Positions 25,175-33,911 are shown, counted from the first letter of the stretch. The stretch is DNA of 64,000 nucleotides from Rikenellaceae bacterium (GCA_015059845.1 SUZR01000004.1:67156-131155); one strand, 5' to 3'. The notes: a model not told the origin generated them from the letters alone. Translations and numbers: made by a program.

Positions 25175-26465
25175 TATCTGAAATATCCAAAATTAGTTTA
25201 TTATCTTCACTTGTGGCGGCATAGCGTTTGATGCTCTCCACCGCACTCTCGGCACGGCGGGCAACAGCCACGCGGCACATATCCTCACCATCGCCCTCAA
25301 CGCATCCATCCACAGCCGCCAGCACATCACACACACGCAGCGCAGTGACATCGCGGGCAGGGGCATAGGCTACATCGTACTCCACCTCATCGCAGCGCAC
25401 CTCGTTCAGCACATCGGCCGCAACGAGTCGTGCCACGAGCTTGCTGGCGATACGTGTAGGCAGGCCCAGACCCTCGCGGATGGCAATCATAGGCACCGCC
25501 CCCTCACCCTTATGGAATGAACGCGCCACAAAGGCTGTAATGGCGACCATAAGCTTACTATCGTCGTCGTGGCTCGTGGAGGGGAGCTGACGCTCCTCGT
25601 CGAAGCGTTTCTCGTTTTGCAGGGCGAAGGAGAGCTCGCAGCCAATGAGCAGGATACTCCACGAGTTCTGCATCCACAGCAGGAACAGAGGCAGGGCGGC
25701 GAAGCTACCATAGATGGCGCTATATGAGGTCATCCACTTAAGCAGATAGACATACAGAGCCTGAAAGACAAAGAAGCACGAGCCAGCCATAACGCCCGCC
25801 ATCACGGCCGAGCGCAGACGCACCTTGGTGTTGGGCAGCACAAGATATACGAAGGCGAACATTGCCCACACCACAACAAGCGAGAGGGCCTTTGAGGCGA
25901 GCTGCAGCCACACCGAGTCCTGCGCACCCAGCATATCGAGCGCGTAGGAGCCCACGGAGGTGGCGATAATCCACAGCAGCGGGGCGATGATGATGACGGT
26001 GATGTAGTCGCAATACTTACGCACGAGGTTGCGGGTGGATTTCACCTCCCAAATCTTGTTGAAGTTGGCCTCGATGCTCTCGAACATACGAATCACAGCC
26101 CAGAAGAGCGTGAGCAAGCTGACCGTAGCAACCACACCGCCCTGCGTGCGTGCGAGGGCCTTATTGGCGAAGTCAACCATATAATCCACGACCTCGGGCA
26201 TCTGCGGCAGGAGCGAGTAGAGGTTCTCAACAAGGCTCTCCACCAGACCGAAACCCTTCACAACGGCAAAGACCAACGCCAGAACGGGCACGATAGACAT
26301 AAGGGTGTAGAAGGTCAGCGCGGCACCCATATCCATAGTGCCGTGAACCATCAGGCCCTCAAGCGTGTAGATGATGAGCTTGAGCGGGCGCACCGTCCAT
26401 CCCAATCCCGGAATACGCGAGATGGGAGAGAGCATATCGTAAAGGAATTTCAGCGGTTTGTGCAT
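25158..26465 (-). CDS. YihY/BrkB family inner membrane protein
   Basis: A 435-residue protein. The first ~290 residues carry six membrane helices with family landmarks DMGAALTFYTLMSIVPVLAL, the glycine-rich loop GSYAL and YAIYGSFAALPLFLLWMQNSW. The ~150-residue C-terminal part is soluble and resembles a winged-helix (IREGLGLPTRIASKLVARL), an extension seen in Bacteroidota members. It was once called a ribonuclease BN homolog, which is wrong. Transport or envelope role is unclear. Translation of the following DUF2520 gene is coupled by overlap. Confidence 0.85.
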   Translation of the reverse strand: MHKPLKFLYDMLSPISRIPGLGWTVRPLKLIIYTLEGLMVHGTMDMGAALTFYTLMSIVPVLALVFAVVKGFGLVESLVENLYSLLPQMPEVVDYMVDFANKALARTQGGVVATVSLLTLFWAVIRMFESIEANFNKIWEVKSTRNLVRKYCDYITVIIIAPLLWIIATSVGSYALDMLGAQDSVWLQLASKALSLVVVWAMFAFVYLVLPNTKVRLRSAVMAGVMAGSCFFVFQALYVYLLKWMTSYSAIYGSFAALPLFLLWMQNSWSILLIGCELSFALQNEKRFDEERQLPSTSHDDDSKLMVAITAFVARSFHKGEGAVPMIAIREGLGLPTRIASKLVARLVAADVLNEVRCDEVEYDVAYAPARDVTALRVCDVLAAVDGCVEGDGEDMCRVAVARRAESAVESIKRYAATSEDNKLILDISDNEQDE

Positions 26466-26489
26466 AGCTTAAAAATTCAAAATTTTCTT

Positions 26490-27092
26490 TTAATAACTTA
26501 TAGGCTTGCGGTAAATATATGTTGCATAATCACTCTCCTCGGCAGCCCACTCGTTGCTCTTAAAACTCTCGACAAGTTCAAATCCATTATGGTCGTAATA
26601 GCCGTGATTACACGACGAGTCTGTCCATAGATATAGATTCTCATAGCCCTGAGTACGAGCCAATGCCTCAACCTCGGCCACAAGTCGTTTGCCGCATCCC
26701 GACACCGAAGAGATGAAGAACGAGAGATATAAGTCCTTATCTGCCCTCATTTTGCTATACACCTTCGGGCCTGTGGTGACGAAATACTCTCTCAATGCAA
26801 GAGCCTCCTCGCGCTGCTGTTCATTAAATGTGGGTAAAAGAGTATCAAGCCAATCGTTATAACCATTCTTCTGAGTGATATTTCCTGCCAAAACACACCC
26901 TACCATCTTTCCGCAGTCGGTAATTTTGAATGCATAAGGAGCCCCATACCATCCGTAGCGAATGATATACTCACACATCAACAATCCAAATCTCTCGCCC
27001 TGACCATTTGCGGCGTGACCTACACCCCACACGGGATAGGCTAACTCGGCCGCTTCGCAGATGTCTGCTTCCGTAAATTTTTCTATTTTCAT
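26490..27092 (-). CDS. GNAT-family N-acetyltransferase
   Basis: A 200-residue protein. The N-terminal strands IEKFTEADICEAAELAYPV and the YAFKITDCGKMVGCVLAGN strand pair are GNAT-like. The acetyl-CoA site is degenerate, with FISSVSGCGKRLVAEVEALA in the place of the usual R/Q-x-x-G-x-G/A. The end TDSSCNHGYYDHNGFELVESF is the classical 'Y..xGF' C-terminal motif. The substrate is unknown. It sits 24 bp downstream of nothing related; it is 13 bp from rel and on the same strand, perhaps transcribed with it. Codon use is slightly less GC-rich than its neighbours. Confidence 0.75.
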   Translation of the reverse strand: MKIEKFTEADICEAAELAYPVWGVGHAANGQGERFGLLMCEYIIRYGWYGAPYAFKITDCGKMVGCVLAGNITQKNGYNDWLDTLLPTFNEQQREEALALREYFVTTGPKVYSKMRADKDLYLSFFISSVSGCGKRLVAEVEALARTQGYENLYLWTDSSCNHGYYDHNGFELVESFKSNEWAAEESDYATYIYRKPISY

Positions 27093-27105
27093 TGTTTCTT
27101 CAGCT

Positions 27106-29328
27106 CTAATTATTCACACGGTAGGCGCGTTGTACGCCGCGGATGCGCTGGATGGAGTGGATAAGCATATCCACAACCGTGGCGCTCGACACCTCGACGC
27201 TGATGGTGCCATACATCGTACCATCGCCGCGTGACGAGAAGTTCAGGCCACGGATATTGAGTTTCATCTCGCGTGTGACAATCTCCGTTATCTGATTCGC
27301 CAAGCCCGGCATATCGGCACCCGTGACGGCAATGGTTGCGCGGAACGAGCCATCGGCATTGCTGCGCCAGCGAGCCTCCATAACACGGTAGGGGTAGTTC
27401 TCCCTGAGGCGTGCGGCATTGGGGCAGTCCATTCGGTGGATGGTGATACCCGACGAGATGGTCACAAAGCCGAAGATATCGTCACCCTTGATAGGGTTGC
27501 AGCACTTGGCCAGCTTATACTCTATATTATTGATTTTCTCGTCGATAACCAATGCATCCGAGCGGCGCTGTGAGGGCGTATCATCCATCTGCTGAGCCTT
27601 CGTCTCCTCCTTCTTACGCTCAGCCTCGGCAGCTGCCACGCGGCGTTGCTCCTCCGCCTCGCCCGAAATCCACTGCTGGAGGATATCCTTGATGTAGAGG
27701 AAGTCAATCTTCTGCTCGGCAATCATCGAATAGACCTCGCGGCCCGTGCGCACCTTCAGCACCTTACCAAGATAGGCCACAGCCTCGTCGATGGGAACAT
27801 TTATCTTCCAGTTCTTCATCTTGCGCTCCAGCTCCTCACGGCCTATGCGGGCGTGCTTCATCTGCTCGGCACGCAGGAATGATTTGATGCGGCCGCGAGC
27901 CTTCGAGGTGACGCAGAACGAGAGCCAATCGGCCTTGGGCACCTGATTCTTCTGCGTCATAACCTCCACAATATCACCATTGTGCAGCACCTCGCGGATA
28001 GGCACAGCGCGGTTATTCACCCTACCGCCCGTACACGTTGAGCCGAGGTTGGTATGTATATCGAAGGCGAAGTCCAGCACCGTAGCCCCCTCGGGCAGCT
28101 TGCGGATGTCGCCATTGGGCGTAAAGACAAATATCTCGCCCGTAGTGGGTTTCGCCTCAAAGCGTTGCGTCAAGGAGTGCGTGGTCTCCTCCAGCACCTC
28201 ACGCAGGCGGCTGAGCCACTGCTCCGAGGTCTGCGCACCCTGATTCACCCCCTTATAACGCCAATGCGCGGCGATACCTCGCTCGGCAACGGCATCCATA
28301 CGCTCGGTGCGAATCTGAATCTCCACCCAGCGGCCCTCGCCCGCCGAGACGGTGGTATGCAGCGACTCGTAGCCGTTAGACTTGGGGATTGTAACCCAGT
28401 CGCGCATACGCTTGGGGTTGGGCGTGTAGCAGTCGCTCACTACGGAATAGACCGTCCAGCAGAGCTGCTTCTCCAGCTCCTTCTCGCAGTCGATAATCAC
28501 GCGCAGGGCAAAAATATCGTAAACGCCCTCGAAGGGTACGCCCTGCTTGCGCATCTTATTCCAGATGGAATAGACCGACTTGGTACGGCTCTTGATATGG
28601 TAATGGAGGTTGGGGATGCTCTTGAGCCTCTCCTCGATGGGCACAAGGAAGCGGGCGATGAAGGTCTTACGCTCGCTCTCTGTCTCCTCCAGGCGGCGAC
28701 AGATATACTCATAGTCCTTAGGCTCCAGCCACTTCAGGGCCAAATCCTCCAGCTCGCTCTTGAGCGCATACAGACCCAGCTTGTGGGCGATGGGGGCGTA
28801 GAGATTCATACTCTCCCAACTCTTCTTGCGGCGTTTCTCGGGCGGGAAGATACCCAGCTCGCGCATAACCTCCAGACGGTCGGCCAGCTTGATGAGGATG
28901 ACACGCGGGTCCTCCGAGTAGCTGACAATCATATCGCGGAAGTCGTTGGCCTGCTCCTTTGAGACCTTGAGTTTGATGTTCGATATCTTACACAGACCCA
29001 CGATGATTCCCAGCACAGGCTCGCCAAACTGCTCGCGTATCTCACGCGAGAGCGAATCCACCTGCTCGGGGCGCTCCTTGTTGGCAATGCGCAGCACATC
29101 GTGCAGAATAGAGGCTACCGTAGAGTTGCGGCCCAGACCTATCTCGCGTGCCACAATCTCGGCAACGGCAACATCGTGGTCGAGCATAGGCGTGCCATCG
29201 TAGCGCATATACTTGCTCATACGCTCGGCGGCCCACACCAGAGCCTTATCTACCGATTGTTGAGTAGCTTCAGAGTAATTCTCGGCCATATAGCGGCGCA
29301 GAGAATTGTATTTTTGTAAAGCATCCAT
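27106..29328 (-). CDS. rel: RelA/SpoT homolog, (p)ppGpp synthetase with altered hydrolase motif
   Basis: A 740-residue RSH protein. Order of domains: HD hydrolase domain (~25-180), synthetase domain with KSVYSIWNKMRKQ, IPKSNGYESLHTTV and EIQIRTERMDAVAERG (~230-370), TGS domain starting IFVFTPNGDIRKLP (~400), helical region, and ACT domain at the C-terminus (ATIAVTGADMPGLANQI). The metal-binding His-Asp pair is present (H76-D77), but the HDxxED motif reads HDVLRI: the catalytic Glu and Asp are Arg80 and Ile81. Synthetase residues look intact. By family knowledge this favours a synthesis-only or hydrolase-weak enzyme, and a second RSH with hydrolase should exist elsewhere. Confidence 0.88.
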   Translation of the reverse strand: MDALQKYNSLRRYMAENYSEATQQSVDKALVWAAERMSKYMRYDGTPMLDHDVAVAEIVAREIGLGRNSTVASILHDVLRIANKERPEQVDSLSREIREQFGEPVLGIIVGLCKISNIKLKVSKEQANDFRDMIVSYSEDPRVILIKLADRLEVMRELGIFPPEKRRKKSWESMNLYAPIAHKLGLYALKSELEDLALKWLEPKDYEYICRRLEETESERKTFIARFLVPIEERLKSIPNLHYHIKSRTKSVYSIWNKMRKQGVPFEGVYDIFALRVIIDCEKELEKQLCWTVYSVVSDCYTPNPKRMRDWVTIPKSNGYESLHTTVSAGEGRWVEIQIRTERMDAVAERGIAAHWRYKGVNQGAQTSEQWLSRLREVLEETTHSLTQRFEAKPTTGEIFVFTPNGDIRKLPEGATVLDFAFDIHTNLGSTCTGGRVNNRAVPIREVLHNGDIVEVMTQKNQVPKADWLSFCVTSKARGRIKSFLRAEQMKHARIGREELERKMKNWKINVPIDEAVAYLGKVLKVRTGREVYSMIAEQKIDFLYIKDILQQWISGEAEEQRRVAAAEAERKKEETKAQQMDDTPSQRRSDALVIDEKINNIEYKLAKCCNPIKGDDIFGFVTISSGITIHRMDCPNAARLRENYPYRVMEARWRSNADGSFRATIAVTGADMPGLANQITEIVTREMKLNIRGLNFSSRGDGTMYGTISVEVSSATVVDMLIHSIQRIRGVQRAYRVNN

Positions 29329-29329
29329 A

Positions 29330-30124
29330 TTACCTGTCGTTTAATGGTTTACGGACAACATATAAATGTTCGTCGGGCAGGGCATAGAGCTCCTGCTCCT
29401 TCTGTGAAAACTCCTCCTTATAGGGTATATCGTACACCTCGAAACCCACAGCGGCCAGACGCTCCACATAGTCGCGGCCATAGATGCGGCGGTGGTCATA
29501 CTGACCGAAGATGCGGGTGCGCTCTTTTGGGTCGGTGATTGTATCATCCTCGAAGGTGTGCTCGCGCTCCAAATCCACAGGCGAGAGAATCACCGCCCAG
29601 CCGTTGGGGCGCAGTATGCGGTATAACTCGCGCAGCGCCTTACTATCGTCCTCGACGTGTTCGAGGATATGGTTACAGATGATGGTATCCACCTCACCAT
29701 CGCCCATAGGTATCTGCTGCACATCGAAGTGCATATCCGCCAGCGGGCTCTCCAAATCGGCCGTTATGTAGCGGTCGGGTTGCGAGGAGTACATCTTACG
29801 GAACTTACGCATCAGCGCCACCTCGGGGGCGATATGCAGCAGTCGCGGCAGAGCCACAGCACCACGTCCCAAATCACTCTCACGCAGCAGCCACAGCCAC
29901 AGCAGGCGGTGACGCTCCAGCGCCAGGCAGTTGGGGCAGAGGGCATTCTCGCGCGGCGAGACATAGCCGTAGGGCAAAAACTTACGCCTGCGACAGCCAC
30001 ACAGCGGGCACTCCTTGCCCTTGCCGATGTAGAGCAATCCCACCACGGGCACAGCCCACCCCGCCACACGCTGCAAAAATGAGCGCGGGAAGAGGTTTAA
30101 CATTATTTTTATTAGTTGTTTCAT
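29330..30124 (-). CDS. SAM-dependent methyltransferase with N-terminal zinc ribbon
   Basis: A 264-residue protein. Residues ~35-65 carry two CxxC pairs (CPLCGCRRRKF and CPNCLALERHR), a zinc-ribbon. The methyltransferase core has LLHIAPEVALMRKF, YITADLESPLADMHFD and 'IICNHILEHVEDD' followed by 'ALRELYRILRPNGWAVILSPV', a class I SAM fold typical of methyltransferase 11/23 groups. The substrate is not evident; similar genes stand in polysaccharide or lipid loci. It ends 1 bp from the rel ATG region (29328/29330) and so is coupled with rel on the same strand. Confidence 0.78.
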   Translation of the reverse strand: MKQLIKIMLNLFPRSFLQRVAGWAVPVVGLLYIGKGKECPLCGCRRRKFLPYGYVSPRENALCPNCLALERHRLLWLWLLRESDLGRGAVALPRLLHIAPEVALMRKFRKMYSSQPDRYITADLESPLADMHFDVQQIPMGDGEVDTIICNHILEHVEDDSKALRELYRILRPNGWAVILSPVDLEREHTFEDDTITDPKERTRIFGQYDHRRIYGRDYVERLAAVGFEVYDIPYKEEFSQKEQELYALPDEHLYVVRKPLNDR

Positions 30125-30142
30125 CCTCTTGACTTATCGTTT

Positions 30143-30334
30143 TTATGCCTCCAGCTCGGCCTTCACAGCCTGCTCCACATCGGTGAGCTGCGCCTTGCAC
30201 TGCGCAATAAGCTCCGTGGCACGTTTCACCTCCGCAGCCAGCGTATCGACATCAATCTGCTCACCTCGTAGGCGCGAGAGTATCTGCTCAATCTCGGCCA
30301 CAGCCTCGGTGTATGTTAGTTTTTTCTTAGCCAT
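30143..30334 (-). CDS. xseB: Exodeoxyribonuclease VII small subunit
   Basis: A 63-residue helical protein: KKLTYTEAVAEIEQILSRL, then GEQIDVDTLAAEVKRATEL and a final helix ending in Glu/Ala. This is the standard XseB pattern (two helices binding the large subunit). ExoVII degrades single-stranded DNA from both ends. It follows xseA on the same strand with a 51-bp gap, which is filled by a 9-bp repeat array rather than the usual overlap. Confidence 0.9.
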   Translation of the reverse strand: MAKKKLTYTEAVAEIEQILSRLRGEQIDVDTLAAEVKRATELIAQCKAQLTDVEQAVKAELEA

Positions 30335-30340
30335 AGTTTG

Positions 30341-30392
30341 CTATAAGTATTATAAGTGCTATAAGTATTATAAGTGCTATATGTGTTATAGG
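30341..30392. repeat. 9-bp unit array C, direct, between xseA and xseB
   Basis: Six consecutive 9-mers alternating CTATAAGTA and TTATAAGTG, ending CTATATGTG and TTATAGG. The array overlaps the stop codon of xseA (30386-30388) and occupies the entire spacer to the xseB start. There is no inverted partner here. Confidence 0.8.
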
Positions 30393-31636
30393 TTTTTTAC
30401 CTCGGCCTTTATGTAGCCCTCGGCGAGTTGAATATCCACCTCGCGGCCCTTGAGCCCTTTGGCAGAGGTTACAGCCCTACCATCGCATCGCACAACAGCA
30501 AAGCCCAGCCTCAGTATCTTCTCGGGTGCGCGTGCCTCAACAGATGACTCTGCCACCTGCAGGAACATAGCCCTGCGCTCTATAAAACGTGCCACCTCGC
30601 TCCGTAATTGCTCGCCGAGCATAGCCATACGGCTTCTCGCACGCTCGCAATATGTTCCGCCCAAGCGTGCCACCTCACCCGACATACGCTCCAGACGCAA
30701 CTGCTCGCGCTGTGTGGCCTTCACGGCCAGCTCCGAGAGGCGGAACAATGCGTCCTCCAACCACCCGTCCAGACGCGCCATACGCTCGGTGAGCCACGCC
30801 GCCACGGCCGTAGGCGTCTTGAGGGGTGTGTGCGCAACCATATCGGCAACGCTGGTATCCTTGTCGTGACCTATGCCCGTGATGACGGGCAAAGGAAACT
30901 GTGCCACATAGCTACATAATCTATATGAGTTAAAACAACTCAAATCGCTTGCCGAGCCACCTCCGCGAATGATAACAACGGCATCGAACTCCTCTGCACG
31001 GGCGGCAACATCGGCCAGCGCCTTGCATACAGACTCCTCGGCAGCCTGCCCCTGCACAACGGCATCGAAGAGTGTGGTGCGGAAGGCGTAGCCACCCTCA
31101 CGTAGCTCATTGCAGAAGTCGCGGTAGCCCGCAGCGGCGGCACTCGACACGATGGCGATGCACTGGGTGAGGAGGGGTAACTCCTGCTCGCGGTTCATAT
31201 CCCACACCCCATCGGCCTGAAGTTGTGCTATGGTCAACTGCTTCTGACGCTCCACCTCGCCCAACGTGTATGATGCGTCGAGGTCGGTAATCTGCAACGA
31301 GAGGCCATACAACTCGTGGTACGACACAATCACCTTGGCCAAAATCTTCATACCCGCAGTGAGTGCCGAGCCTGTCTCCGCCTTGAAATAAGCGGAGAGC
31401 ATAGCGTACTGCTGTCGCCAGATGACGGCTCGCACCTGCGCACGAGGGATAGGTGTGCCACCACGTGCCGGCTCGCTCTTCTCGACAAGCTCGAGATAGC
31501 AGTGGCCCGAGTAGTTCACCTTCAGCTCCGACACCTCGGCCACAACCCATACGGGCAGAGGCAATGCCCCCTCAACAGCCTGCTTGATGCGCTGCTGAAG
31601 TTCCGAAAGGGTGATATGTTGGTGTTGCAGTGTCAT
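30386..31636 (-). CDS. xseA: Exodeoxyribonuclease VII large subunit
   Basis: A 416-residue XseA. The N-terminal OB fold (WVVAEVSELKVNYSGHCYLELVEK) is followed by the catalytic core with IAIVSSAAAAGYRDFCNEL, the nucleotide-like loop IIRGGGSASDLSCFNSYRL and VITGIGHDKDTSVADMVAH, and then a helical domain with HTPLKTPTAVAAWLTE. It is the catalytic subunit paired with XseB. Length is typical (~410-450). A TATATTTG -7 element lies upstream at 31666-31673. The stop codon falls inside a 9-bp repeat array. Confidence 0.92.
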   Translation of the reverse strand: MTLQHQHITLSELQQRIKQAVEGALPLPVWVVAEVSELKVNYSGHCYLELVEKSEPARGGTPIPRAQVRAVIWRQQYAMLSAYFKAETGSALTAGMKILAKVIVSYHELYGLSLQITDLDASYTLGEVERQKQLTIAQLQADGVWDMNREQELPLLTQCIAIVSSAAAAGYRDFCNELREGGYAFRTTLFDAVVQGQAAEESVCKALADVAARAEEFDAVVIIRGGGSASDLSCFNSYRLCSYVAQFPLPVITGIGHDKDTSVADMVAHTPLKTPTAVAAWLTERMARLDGWLEDALFRLSELAVKATQREQLRLERMSGEVARLGGTYCERARSRMAMLGEQLRSEVARFIERRAMFLQVAESSVEARAPEKILRLGFAVVRCDGRAVTSAKGLKGREVDIQLAEGYIKAEVKNL

Positions 31637-31665
31637 TGTCTATGGCTAACAGTTTTTCCAATATA

Positions 31666-31673
31666 CAAATATA
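31666..31673 (-). promoter_or_regulatory. -7 promoter element for xseA-xseB
   Basis: TATATTTG on the minus strand, 29 bp before the xseA ATG. Confidence 0.55.
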
Positions 31674-31684
31674 ATAAATATTTT

Positions 31685-31773
31685 GTAAGTATTATAGGTG
31701 TTATAGGAATTATAAGTGGTATAAATATCGTCCTATGACACTTATAATACTTATAACTCTTATAACACCTACA
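31685..31773. repeat. 9-bp unit array D, inverted pair
   Basis: A direct set (TTATAGGTG, TTATAGGAA, TTATAAGTG, and GTATAA) faces an inverted set (CTTATAATA, CTTATAACT, CTTATAACA, CCTAC) across about 16 bp. It lies between the prfA terminator and the xseA promoter. Confidence 0.8.
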
Positions 31774-31778
31774 AAAAA

Positions 31779-31804
31779 AGGACTACCCTTGTGAGGTAGT
31801 CCCT
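31779..31804 (-). terminator. Intrinsic terminator downstream of prfA
   Basis: A GGACTACC-CTTGTGA-GGTAGTCC stem bordered by an A run on the left, giving a U tract in the minus-strand transcript. Confidence 0.7.
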
Positions 31805-31814
31805 TATAATAAAT

Positions 31815-31936
31815 GAGATTTTCAGATGCTTGAGATATTTTGAAGCCACCGCAGTCCGAGCCTACGCAGCATACTCGACGTATGTGAGTAAGGCGAGGGC
31901 AAGGTGGATGCCGAAATATCCAAGCAGATAAATCTC
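31815..31936. repeat. Palindromic element (about 120 bp) abutting prfA stop
   Basis: Read on the minus strand it starts at the base after the prfA stop. Terminal arms GAGATTTATCTGCTTGG and the complement of GAGATTTTCAGATGCTTGAG pair, enclosing a core with GGCATCC...CTCACAT...GTATGCT...CTCGGACT...GGCTTCAAAAT. The same layout and words recur after guaB (41.8 kb) and pgk (62.6 kb). Confidence 0.7.
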
Positions 31937-33025
31937 CTACGCCAATTCGCTCTCCTTGAGTCGCTCGGCATTCTCCGCCACGATAAGGTGGTCGATGCAG
32001 TCCTGAATGTCGCCATCCATAAATGCCGAGAGGTTGTAGATGGTGTAGTTGATGCGGTGGTCGGTGATACGTCCCTGCGGGTAGTTGTAGGTACGAATCT
32101 TTGCCGAACGGTCACCTGTCGATACCATTGTCTTACGCTTCGATGCAATCTCGTCCAAATACTTCGAGTACTCGAGGTTGAAGACACGTGTACGCAACTC
32201 CTCGAAAGCCTTGTCGAAGTTTTTGAGCTGCGACTTCTGGTCCTGACACTGCACCACGATACCTGTGGGGATGTGCGTAAGGCGGATAGCCGAGTAGGTG
32301 GTATTCACCGACTGACCACCGGGGCCTGATGCACAGAAGATATCCTTGCGGATGTCGTTCATCGAAATCTCAACATCGAACTCCTCCGCCTCGGGCAATA
32401 CGGCCACCGATGCTGCCGAGGTGTGAACGCGGCCCTGTGTCTCGGTCTGGGGCACGCGCTGTACGCGGTGCACGCCCGACTCGTACTTCAAAGTACCATA
32501 TACGCTCTGGCCTGTAACCTTCAGCACAACCTCCTTGTAGCCGCCTGCGGCACCGTCAGAGAATGATGTAATCTCGTAGCGCCAGCCCTTCGACTCGATG
32601 TACTTGGTGTACATACGCAACAGGTCGCCAGCGAAGATAGCTGCCTCGTCGCCACCTGTACCGCCACGAATCTCGACGATAGCGTTCTTGTCGTCCTGCG
32701 GGTCCTTGGGAATGAGCAGGAGCTTAATCTCCTCCTCCATCTTCACCAATGCGGGCTCCAGCTCCGCAATCTCCATACGCGCCATTTCGCGCATCTCCTC
32801 GTCCTTGTCGTTTGCGAGGATATCCTTCGCCTCGGCCAAGTTGGCTGTGGCTGTGCGGAAACGCTCCGAGGTCTCGATGATGGGCTCAAGCTCCTTGTAC
32901 TCCTTGGTGAGCTGCACAAACTGCTTCACGTCGGCAATTACTTCGGGGTCGGTGAGCTTCTGACCTATCTCCTCGTATTTTAGTTTCAGTCCGTCCAGAC
33001 GGATAAGTATTGAATTGTCTGCCAT
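31937..33025 (-). CDS. prfA: Peptide chain release factor 1
   Basis: A 362-residue RF1. The domain 3 GGQ loop reads ASGPGGQSVNTTYSAIRLTH, where the Gln is methylated and sits at the peptidyl-transferase centre. The stop-codon recognition region lies around the TETQGRVHTSAASVAVLPE segment. RF1 ends translation at UAA and UAG. ATG 33025 (MADNS) is the start: the longer frame begins with TTG and contains the -7 promoter element TATCTTTG (33045-33052). The 3' end abuts a palindromic repeat element and then a terminator. Confidence 0.95.
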   Translation of the reverse strand: MADNSILIRLDGLKLKYEEIGQKLTDPEVIADVKQFVQLTKEYKELEPIIETSERFRTATANLAEAKDILANDKDEEMREMARMEIAELEPALVKMEEEIKLLLIPKDPQDDKNAIVEIRGGTGGDEAAIFAGDLLRMYTKYIESKGWRYEITSFSDGAAGGYKEVVLKVTGQSVYGTLKYESGVHRVQRVPQTETQGRVHTSAASVAVLPEAEEFDVEISMNDIRKDIFCASGPGGQSVNTTYSAIRLTHIPTGIVVQCQDQKSQLKNFDKAFEELRTRVFNLEYSKYLDEIASKRKTMVSTGDRSAKIRTYNYPQGRITDHRINYTIYNLSAFMDGDIQDCIDHLIVAENAERLKESELA

Positions 33026-33044
33026 ACTTTTGTTATTTTGCCTG

Positions 33045-33052
33045 CAAAGATA
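33045..33052 (-). promoter_or_regulatory. -7 promoter element for prfA
   Basis: TATCTTTG on the minus strand, 19 bp before the ATG at 33025. It decides the start codon by lying inside the alternative N-terminal extension. Confidence 0.6.
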
Positions 33053-33160
33053 TAAAAACGCATCGGTCAATGCAAATTTTATCCTTCATCTCGCTTCACA
33101 GTTGAAAAAAAATCCCCCATTTTGTCGTTTTCCGCATTTTTTTCATCTTCTTTCGCATTT

Positions 33161-33200
33161 TACCCCCCCCCGATTTTTTGCATAAATGCATTTATATTTG
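33161..33200 (+). promoter_or_regulatory. Promoter with 9-C tract, second small lipoprotein gene
   Basis: TATATTTG (33193-33200) is the -7 element and TTTTTTG (33174-33180) the -33 element, with TGCAT-AA-ATGCA between. Nine C (33163-33171) abut the -33 box. The block is nearly identical to the reverse complement of 9001-9049. Confidence 0.6.
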
Positions 33201-33246
33201 TAACTTGCAGGCGAGAGAATGTTTAACCATCTAAAAGCACACTGTT

Positions 33247-33717
33247 ATGAGAAAGATTTTATTTATTTTGTTCGCAGCGCTTGCTTTCGTCGCTTGCGAA
33301 AAAGATGATGATGGTACAAGATATAAGGCTTGTCGTTTTGTAGATATTACTTTACAAGAAAGCTACAAGCATATAGTAGATAAGGATGGCTTTGAACGCT
33401 ATTACCCATATATGAATACTACAACGGGAGATAATCTTTCGTTTACGACTGATTGTGACGTCTTTATTCCTACAATAATATTGTGTGATAAAGATGATAA
33501 AGAGACAAGATATCAATTTAAGCGAATAGATACAGAGTGTAATTTCGAAATAGGAGCTGTAACCAAAGTAGGAGAACGCTCCTATGAATTAAAAATTTTC
33601 CCCAATACAGAGAGCCAATATAAGTGTGTTGTATTGGACGTAGCACCGCTTAATAAAGATGAAGGATGTCAGGCAAGTTTGCTGCTTGTATTCCTTGATG
33701 AAGAAGCTCTACAATAA
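33247..33717 (+). CDS. Small lipoprotein of unknown function, paralog of 8492 gene
   Basis: A 156-residue lipoprotein with signal MRKILFILFAALAFVAC and lipobox Cys at 17. Shared blocks with the 8492 gene: YPYM, LSFTTDCDVFIP, TECNFEIGAVTKVGERSYEL, YKCVVL and LVFLDEEAL. The order and spacing are the same, so they are colinear paralogs at roughly one-third identity. It is AT-rich against its surroundings. It is divergent from prfA and closed by its own terminator. Role unknown; the conserved homopolymer promoter suggests variable expression of a surface protein. Confidence 0.7.
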   Translation: MRKILFILFAALAFVACEKDDDGTRYKACRFVDITLQESYKHIVDKDGFERYYPYMNTTTGDNLSFTTDCDVFIPTIILCDKDDKETRYQFKRIDTECNFEIGAVTKVGERSYELKIFPNTESQYKCVVLDVAPLNKDEGCQASLLLVFLDEEALQ

Positions 33718-33721
33718 AATC

Positions 33722-33749
33722 AAGCTACCCAGCAGGGTAGCTTTTTTTT
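33722..33749 (+). terminator. Intrinsic terminator after small lipoprotein
   Basis: AAGCTACCC-AGCA-GGGTAGCTT followed by T8. It resembles the terminator at 8466 in its stem sequence, so the paralogs also share 3' flanks. Confidence 0.75.
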
Positions 33750-33853
33750 GTGGGTGCGGGAAAACTTTTTTGTTTTGTGTAGTTTTCGGTCACTTTTTTG
33801 CGACTAATAAGTAAGAAAATGATACCTCGGTGAACAATATGGGAAATTTTTAT

Positions 33854-33861
33854 TAACTTTG
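33854..33861 (+). promoter_or_regulatory. -7 promoter element for sppA
   Basis: TAACTTTG, 50 bp before the ATG at 33912. A short hairpin (TCGTTTAGGCCACGA) lies in the leader. Confidence 0.5.
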
Positions 33862-33911
33862 TTGTAGAGAGTGTGGTCGTTTAGGCCACGAAAATCGTGT
33901 TCAACAGAAAA

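Noticed and set aside
30341..30392. 9-bp arrays as CRISPR
   Set aside because: Units are contiguous with no spacers, the unit is only 9 bp and there are no cas genes in the window.
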